A stretch of 64,000 bases of DNA, taken from PALSA-1353 sp050012375 (lineage in GTDB: Bacteria; Planctomycetota; Phycisphaerae; Tepidisphaerales; Tepidisphaeraceae). The stretch lies in contig JBEKHH010000026.1 in the NCBI GenBank assembly GCA_050012375.1, positions 1 through 64,000 on the forward strand, written 5' to 3'. The notes beneath the pieces were generated by a model. It worked only from the letters and a program-made list of their open reading frames with translations, searched no databases and was not told where the DNA came from. A program made the translations under genes and the position numbers. Below, piece after piece: positions 17,366-25,501 of the stretch; position 1 is the first letter of the stretch, and each line of letters starts with the position of its first letter.

Positions 17366-19162
17366 TCAACCCTTCAGGCCGGTGAATGTCATGCCTTGAA
17401 TGAAATAGCGCTGAAACAAGAAGAATATAAGGATCACTGGAAACGTCATGAGGATGTTTCCCGCCATCACGACGCTCCAGCTATAGGTCGGGTCGCCGCT
17501 GGCGCGGAGCAGACCGAGGCCATAGAGGCCCATCGACAACGGGAAATGGGTCTGGTCGCGCAGGTAAATCAACGGGCCCATGAAGTCATTCCAGGCGCCG
17601 GTAAAGGAGAGGATAGCGATGGCAGCCAATGTCGGCGTGACGGCTGGGAGGATAATATAATACCAGGATTGCACGGGATTGAGGCCATCGATGCGTGCCG
17701 CTTCCTCCAGTTCCCTGGGGATTGTGCGCATTTGCTGGGTCATCAGGAAGACGAAAAACGCGTTGCCGAAAAACGCCGGAACCCAAAGTGGGTTGAGGGT
17801 GTTGTACCAGTGCAAGCTGCGCCAGATCATGAACGCGGGAATCATGGTGACCTGTGCGGGGAGCATCATGACGCCGAGCAGAAGCAGAAATGCAACGGAT
17901 CGTCCGGGCCAACGAAGCCGGGCGAAAGCGTAGGCGACAAAACTCGCTGAAAACAACGATCCAGCCGTGCAAAGCACGACCAGCAAAGTGGAATTGGCGA
18001 AGTAGCGCCAAAACGGCACCGATTTGACCGCCAAAACGTAATTGCGCAACGCTTTGCCCCAGTTGGCCTGGAAGGTGGACGATGGTTTCAATATTACGCG
18101 GAGTGTCGCTGGGGCAGCGCCGCCCTTGAAAGCGATCGGCCCAGAATCTCCGGATCGTTTCAACGTAACCCACAGCTTGGCGCGCATCTTCTGGTCGTCA
18201 AACGTCGGTGGCTGATACATCAAACTCATGGATCGAAACTGCGCGATATAAGTGTCTTCATCGCTCACCCACCGCTCGCCGGCAAGATCGAGTGTAACAC
18301 CGACGCGGTGCCATGAGTTGTCCGCGCCGATGGAAAGTATCAGCTTGTAAAGATCCGAAGGGTCCACGCGCGGGGGGAGTTGGAAATCGTAACGCAGCAC
18401 CACCGGATCAGATGCGGGCGATGGGAAATTGTACGAGAGCAGCGTCCGGGCTCCGAGTTTGAATAACCTTCCCGGACCGGATTCAACGCGCCAGGTGGAA
18501 GCAAATTGGGCGCCCTCGATAAGATTGAAGATGTGAAGATCCAGTGTACGCAGTTGCAGGCTCGAAAGCTCGAGTTGCGCCAGTGAATTGGAAAGTGAGT
18601 CACTGATCACCGATTCATTCACCAAAGATCCAAATTCATCCAACAGCGGTTGGTCGGCTCCGGTCCAGAGTCGGCGGTCGATTTTCGCTACGCAATTGCT
18701 CACCAGTATTGCCGCGGCCGATATGCGGTGCGCTACCTCGTCTACCGGCGCAACCGACGGCAAAGGGGGGCGAACGGACTGGTATTGCTCAATGGCGTGC
18801 AGCGCCACTGCATCTAGTTTTGGAAGCATCGCGTTCCATCGATCGGTTTCAACATCGGCCGGTTTGACGGGCTTGATCGCCTCTCGAATGTAGGGGCTGG
18901 TGGGTCGAAATGCCACGAACGCCGGCAGGACCGAATTGTCCGCCAGCTCATCGTCCGTCTTCACGCTCGTGGCAAACATCCAGAAAAACGGAAAGAGAAA
19001 CAGCCAAACGCCCATCAGCAGGATCAGGTGAATCCAGCCGTAGCGGGTGAAGTAGGCGACCATGGGTCGGCGTTCGAGCGATGGATTTTCGCGCGGGAGT
19101 GGGCAGTGTGAGTTCGTCGCTGCCGAGTTCTCTTGGCGAACGCCCTCGCTAAGATCCTTCAT
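17366..19162 (-). CDS. sugar ABC permease (MalG type) with large extracytoplasmic insertion
   Basis: 598 aa, about twice the usual ~280-300. A first helix near residues 44-66 (LILLMGVWLFLFPFFWMFAT) leads into the normal SVKTDDEL loop, but then about 300 residues intervene before the remaining helices. The insertion contains a helical part (residues ~100-210) and a beta-rich part (GRLFKLGARTLLSYNFPSP onward) resembling a sugar-binding beta-sandwich. From about residue 395 the permease is normal: LPAQVTMIPAFMIWR, EAA motif EEAARIDGLNPVQSW, and C-terminus FIQGMTFTGLKG. Its start overlaps the upstream gene by 14 bases, so they are coupled. A later start at Met34 (19063) is possible. Confidence 0.88.
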   Translation of the reverse strand: MKDLSEGVRQENSAATNSHCPLPRENPSLERRPMVAYFTRYGWIHLILLMGVWLFLFPFFWMFATSVKTDDELADNSVLPAFVAFRPTSPYIREAIKPVKPADVETDRWNAMLPKLDAVALHAIEQYQSVRPPLPSVAPVDEVAHRISAAAILVSNCVAKIDRRLWTGADQPLLDEFGSLVNESVISDSLSNSLAQLELSSLQLRTLDLHIFNLIEGAQFASTWRVESGPGRLFKLGARTLLSYNFPSPASDPVVLRYDFQLPPRVDPSDLYKLILSIGADNSWHRVGVTLDLAGERWVSDEDTYIAQFRSMSLMYQPPTFDDQKMRAKLWVTLKRSGDSGPIAFKGGAAPATLRVILKPSSTFQANWGKALRNYVLAVKSVPFWRYFANSTLLVVLCTAGSLFSASFVAYAFARLRWPGRSVAFLLLLGVMMLPAQVTMIPAFMIWRSLHWYNTLNPLWVPAFFGNAFFVFLMTQQMRTIPRELEEAARIDGLNPVQSWYYIILPAVTPTLAAIAILSFTGAWNDFMGPLIYLRDQTHFPLSMGLYGLGLLRASGDPTYSWSVVMAGNILMTFPVILIFFLFQRYFIQGMTFTGLKG

Positions 19163-21767
19163 AATAGACCCATTTTCTCGAAATCCAGAGCTGGAGCAGA
19201 GTCAATCCCAGCACGATGACGAACAGGACCCACGCCAGCGCCGACGCGTAACCCATTTGAAAATACTGAAAGGCTTGGCGAAACAGATAGTACGAATAAA
19301 AGAGGGTGGAATCCGCCGGCCCACCCTGGGTCATGACGAATGCCTCATTAAATATTTGCATCGTTCCGATCACACCGACTATGAAATTAAACAGGATGTA
19401 AGGGGAGAGCATTGGAACGGTGACATTCCAGAATCGGCGCCAGGCGCTCGCCCCATCGATTGCCGCCGCTTCGTACAATTGGCCTGGGATTGACTGCAGC
19501 CCCGCCAGCCAGATGATGATTCCCGCGCCCGCGCTCCACAGGCTCATCAGGATCAGCGACGGCTTTGACCAGTTTTGATCCTGCAACCAAAGCGGCGGAG
19601 CGAGATGATGGCCCAGAGCTTTCTGAAACCATTCCAACGGTGCGGTGTGGAGCAGCCCAAGCAGGACCTGGTTGATAATCCCCTGGCTGGGATTGAAGAT
19701 CCACATCCAAAGCAGCGAGGACGCGACGACCGGGACGATCGCCGGCATGTAGCAGGCCGTTCGATAAAAGCTCATGCCGCGGATCGCATAGTTGAGGAGC
19801 ATGGCCATCGCCAGCGACGCCGCCATCGTCAGGGGAATTCTGAGGATCATGAACGCCGTATTGCCAAGGGACTTATAAAACAACTTGTCTTGAAAGATCA
19901 GGCGGAAGTTGTCCCAGCCGACCCAATGTGCCGGGGTCAATACGCTATAGCGGGTGGCGGCGATTAGGAGGGAAAAGAAAATTGGCCCGCCGACAAAGAT
20001 AATAAAGCCGAGCATCCAGGGTGAGGCAAACAGCATGGCAGCGGCGACTTCACCACCGCGAAAGGAGTGTTCCCGTTTGCGCCATCGGTAGACGAGTGGG
20101 ATCGATGCCAACAATGAAGCAACGCCGATGCCGTAGGCCCAGAACCAGGGAGTCCAATTCACTCTCGTTTCGGTGAGCAATGGGGCCATAGCTTCATCAA
20201 GTCGCCGTTGGACCGTTGACTGGGCGTTGGCCAGCGCCAGGTGCATCTCTTCGTTGGCAACGTCGGATTCCGTGATTTGGTCGATCGGCATACGCTTGGC
20301 CATCTCTTCGCGGGCCGCAGCCCGGAACGTGTGCAGAACGCCCGCTTCGTACGCGTGCACATGTTCGTTCCAAAGCAATTGACCGACCGGTGTGACCGGA
20401 CGATGAAGAGTATGCGGCATCATCGCCTTGACGACGGCATAGGCCTGTTTGAAGCTGGGAGGCATGTTCGGGTTGCCATCGACATACCTGGCGATCAATT
20501 CCTCATTAATCACGCGATTTGCCAGGGGATGGGGAACATAGAGCTTTCCCTCCGATTGCTTTTGCTCGCGCCGGCCCTCTTCGAGTTGCAGCATGACGGG
20601 CTTGCTGGTGAGGTATTGAATCAACTTCCAGCCCCCCTCCTTGTTTTGTGCCGTGCTGGGCATCACCAATGAATACCCTCCACCCCACGTGACGGGCTGA
20701 GCGCCGGCAGCCAGTCGATCCGCAGGTATCGGCGCGGGACAGGCCAAGAAGTCCATGTTCGGCTTCCAGTCCGCGATCACTTCCAAGTTCCCGGTTCCGT
20801 CGATTTTCATCGCCATTCTCCCCTGCAAGAATGGATCGAGTTCGCCGGCGATAAATGACTGCTGAAACGCATCAACCTGCGACAGCCCACCGAGGTCGTC
20901 GTAGACCTCAGCCATGTACCGCAGTGCGCGAATTACAGGCGGCGAATCCAGGGTGACCTTTGTCCGGTCAGCGTTCATCAGCTCCCCCCCGGCCTGCCAG
21001 GCAAACAAGTAAAGCCAGGAGTTACCCGAATTAGGCGCAAAGCCAAGCCGTCGAATGCCGCTGGATTTGTTTCCCGGGCGGTTGTATCGGGTCAGGGCGT
21101 TGGCATAGTGCCGCAGTTCTTCCCAGGTTCTCGGGGGGCGTGCCTGGTGGGTTTGCGGATCGACCAATCCCTCCTGAAGCAGCAAATCCACATTGCAATA
21201 GAGCAAACGCATGTCCACAATCATCGGCACGCCAAATATCCCCGCTTGGCCGCCAGAACCCGGGGGCCGGTATGAGGTCTCGTCGATCGACCAGCGATAG
21301 AACTCTTCCAGGTTCACCCGGTACCGCTCGTCGTTTCGTTGTGCCTTGATGTAAGGCAGTAGATCTTCCAGCGCTCCCCGGCTGGCCCATTCGCCAATCG
21401 CAAATCGATCGAACCACACCACATCGGGCGGAACCTTCCCTGAAATGGCACACATTAGCCGCTGTGCATCGCTCGTCAGGTCCGGCGAGGTAGCTGTTTC
21501 AAAGAGTACCCTATATTTTGGCTTTCCGGTTCTGGGGTCGAGATTCTCGGGAATGTGTTCGAATTGATTGATGATGGGGTAAATGTCGTCGCCCAGGTCA
21601 CGCGCAACACCCCAAAATACGATCGTTTGCCGACCGTTGGCAATCTCCTGCGTCGTCGAATGCGCCATCCAGATTCCCAGCGCCACGACGGCAAGGCCGG
21701 CCAAAACCAGCGCCATCCGTAATGGAAGGTAGCCGCCATACCTCAACTGCGAGCGACTCAGTGACAT
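19149..21767 (-). CDS. fused sugar-binding protein and ABC permease
   Basis: 872 aa from the ATG at 21767. Residues ~15-36 form an uncleaved-looking membrane anchor; ~45-440 are a family 1 solute-binding domain (PPDVVWFDRFAIGEWASRGA, the WEELRHYANALTRY segment, a GGGYSLVMPS element). A linker follows, then a helix near 540-560 and a complete MalF-type permease from about 580, starting SPWMLGFIIFVGGPIFFSLL and carrying the EAA motif EAAAIDGASAWRRFW. One polypeptide thus supplies receptor and one channel half. No lipobox is present, in contrast to the cluster I receptor. The partner is the coupled permease downstream. No ATPase gene is adjacent. Confidence 0.92.
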   Translation of the reverse strand: MSLSRSQLRYGGYLPLRMALVLAGLAVVALGIWMAHSTTQEIANGRQTIVFWGVARDLGDDIYPIINQFEHIPENLDPRTGKPKYRVLFETATSPDLTSDAQRLMCAISGKVPPDVVWFDRFAIGEWASRGALEDLLPYIKAQRNDERYRVNLEEFYRWSIDETSYRPPGSGGQAGIFGVPMIVDMRLLYCNVDLLLQEGLVDPQTHQARPPRTWEELRHYANALTRYNRPGNKSSGIRRLGFAPNSGNSWLYLFAWQAGGELMNADRTKVTLDSPPVIRALRYMAEVYDDLGGLSQVDAFQQSFIAGELDPFLQGRMAMKIDGTGNLEVIADWKPNMDFLACPAPIPADRLAAGAQPVTWGGGYSLVMPSTAQNKEGGWKLIQYLTSKPVMLQLEEGRREQKQSEGKLYVPHPLANRVINEELIARYVDGNPNMPPSFKQAYAVVKAMMPHTLHRPVTPVGQLLWNEHVHAYEAGVLHTFRAAAREEMAKRMPIDQITESDVANEEMHLALANAQSTVQRRLDEAMAPLLTETRVNWTPWFWAYGIGVASLLASIPLVYRWRKREHSFRGGEVAAAMLFASPWMLGFIIFVGGPIFFSLLIAATRYSVLTPAHWVGWDNFRLIFQDKLFYKSLGNTAFMILRIPLTMAASLAMAMLLNYAIRGMSFYRTACYMPAIVPVVASSLLWMWIFNPSQGIINQVLLGLLHTAPLEWFQKALGHHLAPPLWLQDQNWSKPSLILMSLWSAGAGIIIWLAGLQSIPGQLYEAAAIDGASAWRRFWNVTVPMLSPYILFNFIVGVIGTMQIFNEAFVMTQGGPADSTLFYSYYLFRQAFQYFQMGYASALAWVLFVIVLGLTLLQLWISRKWVYYEGS

Positions 21768-22021
21768 TGTGACCCGTGTTAATTCGCCTATCTCGCCAAA
21801 GGGGCAACTACCACTTCCAGGCACTTATCCATTCGTGATATCCGATTATCCGCTCCCGAGTTTGTACGCTCAGGAAAACGACGTTTGCGTCGTTGTAATT
21901 GAACCGCCAAGTTGCAATCCGGAAGTCGTCGACGTCGCGCGCCCAGCTCCAGCGGAAGTGACAACACCCTGGTTCATCACTTTTCTTTCTCCGGCGAGGT
22001 TTGAGTGCGTTGATACTCGTT

Positions 22022-22290
22022 TCACCCTTTGAATCCTGCAGCGGAAATGCGCTCGATCAAACCTTTTTTGGGCCGGAACAAATGCGATTGCCCCTGGAAC
22101 CATCATGATCATGGAAGTAACCATTACCAGTTGCCGTGAGGTGCCCTGGGCATCGCCGGAGACTACGATGGCCGTTGTCCACCCCCTGCACCTGCCGCAT
22201 TTGCGGCGGCTGTTCTCCTGCGGCGATCGCCCCGAACGAGCCGATCGAAAGCGCGGCTACCACAATCAGCGCGCGAATCGTTCCGCCCTT
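22022..22290 (-). pseudogene. scar of a deleted sugar-ABC operon (secreted-protein start joined to permease end)
   Basis: Reading the - strand from 22290, codons AAG-GGC-GGA-ACG-ATT-CGC-GCG-CTG parallel the first eight codons of the secreted protein at 5922 (ATG-AGA-GGA-ACA-GCT-CGC-GTG-CTG) with the start codon lost. The translation continues through a signal-like stretch ALSIGSFGAIAAGE to PPQMRQVQ, matching AAQIRQVQ there. About 100 bases later the frame of a CUT1 permease end appears: AQGTSRQLVM, then MIMMVPGAIAFVPAQKRF, and after a one-base shift IERISAAGFKG and TGA at 22022-22024. Compare AQGTPWQLVM and AQKRFIEGISAAGIKG of the cluster I permease. The middle of the operon is missing. Confidence 0.65.
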
Positions 22291-22300
22291 TGCGCCTCCG

Positions 22301-23229
22301 GAATATGGGAACCTTGATGGTTTCAGGATATCTGCCGCCGCGAAAGATGTTGAAACAATTGTGCCATACAGCTAGCCCACTCTTCCAGTAGCGGTCACGA
22401 ACGCGCTGGCGAAATCGGAATGTTAACTCGCTGATCTGGGTCAATCCATAAACAAGCGACGTAGCCGATTCTCGATGTTTTTATACGCGGCAGCTTGCCT
22501 CCTCCGTCATTCAGCCACGTCGCTTTTTTACCGACCCGATTTCGCTGCAGCGCGGTAACCCTGCAACCCTCGATAAAAAGCTGCTGACTTTGCACGAAGC
22601 GCACGGCCAACACTCCGAAGCGGAAATACCGAATTCCACGATAGGAACGAGACCATCTCCAGGTAGCCCCAGCACGCGTCAGCGGATAGGTCAGAAGTCT
22701 CGAATTGATCAGCTTCGTTCTCTCACCCTAAGTATCGCCCGGCGACAGCCGAAGGCGGAATGGCGGCCGTGGACGCCTTTGCGAGTAACTTCGCCATGGC
22801 GCTATCGCGTTCGTCGATTCAGGACGAAAGGACGTTGGGCCTTCGCCTTCAGAAAGATCCATTGGAAAATTCTTCGGTTCTGGACTGAGCGAGGCGATAG
22901 TCGAAAACAGATTCACCCATCAACTGTCAGGTCAGCCGGCCCGTATGGAGGCAGGTTAGCGACGATGGCACGTCGGCCGTTTACGGCGATCGGAATCACG
23001 GTTGCGTCAGCACACCCTGTTGAAAACTTGTGCGGCGGCCGATTCCAAGAGCCGTGAGTCATCGGAATGCCGACCCCTTATAAACGGGCCGCCGCGTCTG
23101 CTCCCGCCTCTATCGACAAGTGCTCTGCCAGCGAAATCGCTGCAAGTGACGAAACGCGAACCGCGCAAACCTTGAGGCGTGGCTCATGGCTGATGGGATC
23201 AGCCGCGTCCGTCGTGACCTCATTGGGCG
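22301..23229. other. non-coding or degraded region
   Basis: About 930 bases without a convincing gene. A 72-codon - strand frame at 22395-22613 (residues RFVQSQQLFIEGCRVTALQR and on) has a protein-like look and may be the tail of a lost gene upstream of the relic operon. The 155-aa + frame at 22590-23057 has poor composition. At 23067-23229 a + strand frame with a short hydrophobic patch might be remains of the 5' end of the PEP-CTERM gene that follows. Confidence 0.4.
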
Positions 23230-24330
23230 ATGCCTCCGGGCACCATAGATCGTTCCAATGCATCCGCAGAAATACGATTCCGGCCGGAGCTGTCGAACGG
23301 ATGGCCAGTGTGTGGCGGGCTTAGCATTGCTGTCGTGGTGCCGCCGCTGACCTGGGACAATACCGGCGGTGTTAGCCCGAGCGATGGAAAGACCTGGGAT
23401 ATAGGCGCCAACAACAACTGGAACAATGGCTCTGCCGCCACAGTCTATACCGATGGCCGCAGTGTCACGTTCAACGACAGCAACAACGGCAACTATGCCG
23501 TCACTCTCAACACCAACGTCAGCCCCGGCTCACTCACCAAGATGGGAAACGGCACCCTCACACTCTCCACCGTCAACACCTACACCGGCGGAACAATCAT
23601 CAATGCTGGCACTCTGGTCGTCGGCGTCAATGGCGCATTGCCCAATAGCAGTGTCCGTATTACCGGCGGAACGCTGCAACTTTGCGCCAGCGCCGGTTTG
23701 GCCCAAATGACATCGCTGTCGATCACCGGCAACGGCACACTCGACATCACCAACAACCAGGTTATCATCACCTATGGCGGCGGTCCGGATCCCATCGCGA
23801 CGATCGCCGCTGATATCAAGTCCGGCTGCAACGGCGGAGCGTGGAATGGCCCGGGCATCATTTCCTCGGCGGCACAGACGCCCACCAATGGTCTGCTCTA
23901 CGGCGTCGGCTACGCCGACGGGAGTGACTATGTCGTTTACGGCCTGCCACCCGGAGAAATCGAGCTCAAATACACGCTTTTGGGTGATGCCAATCTCGAC
24001 GGCCTGGTCAACGGCAGCGACTTCACGATCCTGGTCAGCAATCTGCGTAAGTCGGTGTCGACGTTCGGAGGTGAAGAGGAATCGGGCTGGGATGAGGGTG
24101 ACTTCAACTATGACGGAGTCGTCAATGATAGCGACTTCACCGCATTGGTCACCAACCTCGGCAAGACGGCCAGCGGGGGTGACGTGGTGTTGCCCGCGAG
24201 CGGTTACGCTGCGGTCGATGCCTACGCGGCCGCCAACGGCCTGATGGCCGACGTGCCGGAGCCGGCATCGCTGGGCATGGCCGCGTTGACGGCTGCCGTT
24301 CTGCTCCCCCGCCGGCGACGGCCGCTTTGA
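23230..24330 (+). CDS. PEP-CTERM protein with autotransporter-type and dockerin-like repeats, 5' end abnormal
   Basis: 366 aa. After an unconvincing first ~38 residues with no signal peptide comes TWDNTGG and the autotransporter-associated beta-strand repeat (GNGTLTLSTVNTYTGGTIIN). A dockerin type I-like pair follows: GDANLDGLVNGSDFTILVSN and GDFNYDGVVNDSDFTALVTN, each with D-x-N-x-D-G-x-V calcium loops. The end is VPEPASLGMAALTAAVLLP then RRRR, a PEP-CTERM sorting signal cut by an exosortase. Such proteins are exported, so a missing signal peptide suggests 5' truncation or rearrangement near 23230-23340. It may be a pseudogene. Confidence 0.7.
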   Translation: MPPGTIDRSNASAEIRFRPELSNGWPVCGGLSIAVVVPPLTWDNTGGVSPSDGKTWDIGANNNWNNGSAATVYTDGRSVTFNDSNNGNYAVTLNTNVSPGSLTKMGNGTLTLSTVNTYTGGTIINAGTLVVGVNGALPNSSVRITGGTLQLCASAGLAQMTSLSITGNGTLDITNNQVIITYGGGPDPIATIAADIKSGCNGGAWNGPGIISSAAQTPTNGLLYGVGYADGSDYVVYGLPPGEIELKYTLLGDANLDGLVNGSDFTILVSNLRKSVSTFGGEEESGWDEGDFNYDGVVNDSDFTALVTNLGKTASGGDVVLPASGYAAVDAYAAANGLMADVPEPASLGMAALTAAVLLPRRRRPL

Positions 24331-24357
24331 AGGAAATTCAATCGCAAAAAAACGCAT

Positions 24358-24430
<73 letters not shown>

Positions 24431-24538
24431 GGAATCGGCCGGAGTTGGGAAGAATAGGCGAATTTCGGCTGTGAGGCAATTGCCGTTATCATCTCTAAAA
24501 AATCGTGTTACGGTAAACTCAAATAATAAGGACGTGTC

Positions 24539-25498
24539 ATGAAAGCAATTCGCGTGCATGCGTTCGGCGATCCGGATGTGCTGAAATGGGAGGAAACGCC
24601 TGATCCGTCAGCGGGCGCGGGACAGGTGCTCGTGCGGGTGAAAGCCGTCGGCGTGAATCCGGTGGAAACGTACATTCGATCGGGAAATTACGGGCCGCAG
24701 AAGTTTCCGTTTACTCCCGGCAACGATGCCGCCGGCGTGGTCGAGGCCGTCGGCAAAAGGGTGAAAGATTTCAAGGCCGGCGATCGCGTTTACACCGATC
24801 AGACGATCACCGGCTCGTATGCTGAACTGACCGTTTGCGATTTTAGGCGCGTGCATCCGCTCCCGGCGCACATCACATTCCAGCAGGGCGCTTGCGTGGG
24901 AATCGCCGGGGGAACCGCTTATCGCGGGTTGTTTCAGCGCGGCCGCGGTAAGCGGGGTGAAACCGTGCTGATCCACGGAGCCACCGGCGGCGTGGGAGTG
25001 TCGGCCGTTCAATTGGCGCGGGCGGCGAAAATGACGGTCGTCGGAACGTCCGGCAGCGAAAAGGGAAGGAAATTCATTCTGGAGCAGGGCGCCAATCACG
25101 CCACGGATCACCAGGTTACTCAGCGGCCCGATGAGGTGAAGGCGCTGACGGATGGGAAAGGGTTCGATCTGATTCTGGAAATGGCGGCGGACAAGAACCT
25201 GGCCTCGGACCTGACGTCATTGACCAAAGGCGGGCGCGTTGTGGTGATCGGCAGCCGGGGAAAAATCGAGATCGATCCGCGCGATGCGATGGGGCGAGAG
25301 TCGGACATTTTGGGCCTCATGCTGTTCGGGGCGACGGCGGCGGAGCATCGGGCGATGTACAACGCGCTGACGGCGGCGATGGAGGCGGGGACGTTTCGGC
25401 CGGTGATCGGGCTGGAGCTTCCGCTGGCCGAGGCGGCCAAGGCTCACCGCGAAGTGATGGAAGGGGAACAGTTCGGGAAGATCGTGATGATTCCTTGA
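24539..25498 (+). CDS. NADPH:quinone oxidoreductase (MDR superfamily)
   Basis: 319 aa, the usual length of zinc-independent quinone reductases. The N-terminal GroES-like domain has VKAVGVNPVETYIRSGNYGP and PGNDAAGVVEAVG; the nucleotide-binding site is GATGGVGVSAVQLARAAKM, the AxxGxxG pattern for NADPH. There is no zinc-binding cysteine cluster. It reduces quinones or enals with NADPH in the cytoplasm. An AAGGAC lies 8 bases before the ATG. It is convergent with the next gene, 3 bases apart. Confidence 0.92.
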   Translation: MKAIRVHAFGDPDVLKWEETPDPSAGAGQVLVRVKAVGVNPVETYIRSGNYGPQKFPFTPGNDAAGVVEAVGKRVKDFKAGDRVYTDQTITGSYAELTVCDFRRVHPLPAHITFQQGACVGIAGGTAYRGLFQRGRGKRGETVLIHGATGGVGVSAVQLARAAKMTVVGTSGSEKGRKFILEQGANHATDHQVTQRPDEVKALTDGKGFDLILEMAADKNLASDLTSLTKGGRVVVIGSRGKIEIDPRDAMGRESDILGLMLFGATAAEHRAMYNALTAAMEAGTFRPVIGLELPLAEAAKAHREVMEGEQFGKIVMIP

Positions 25499-25501
25499 GG
25501 A

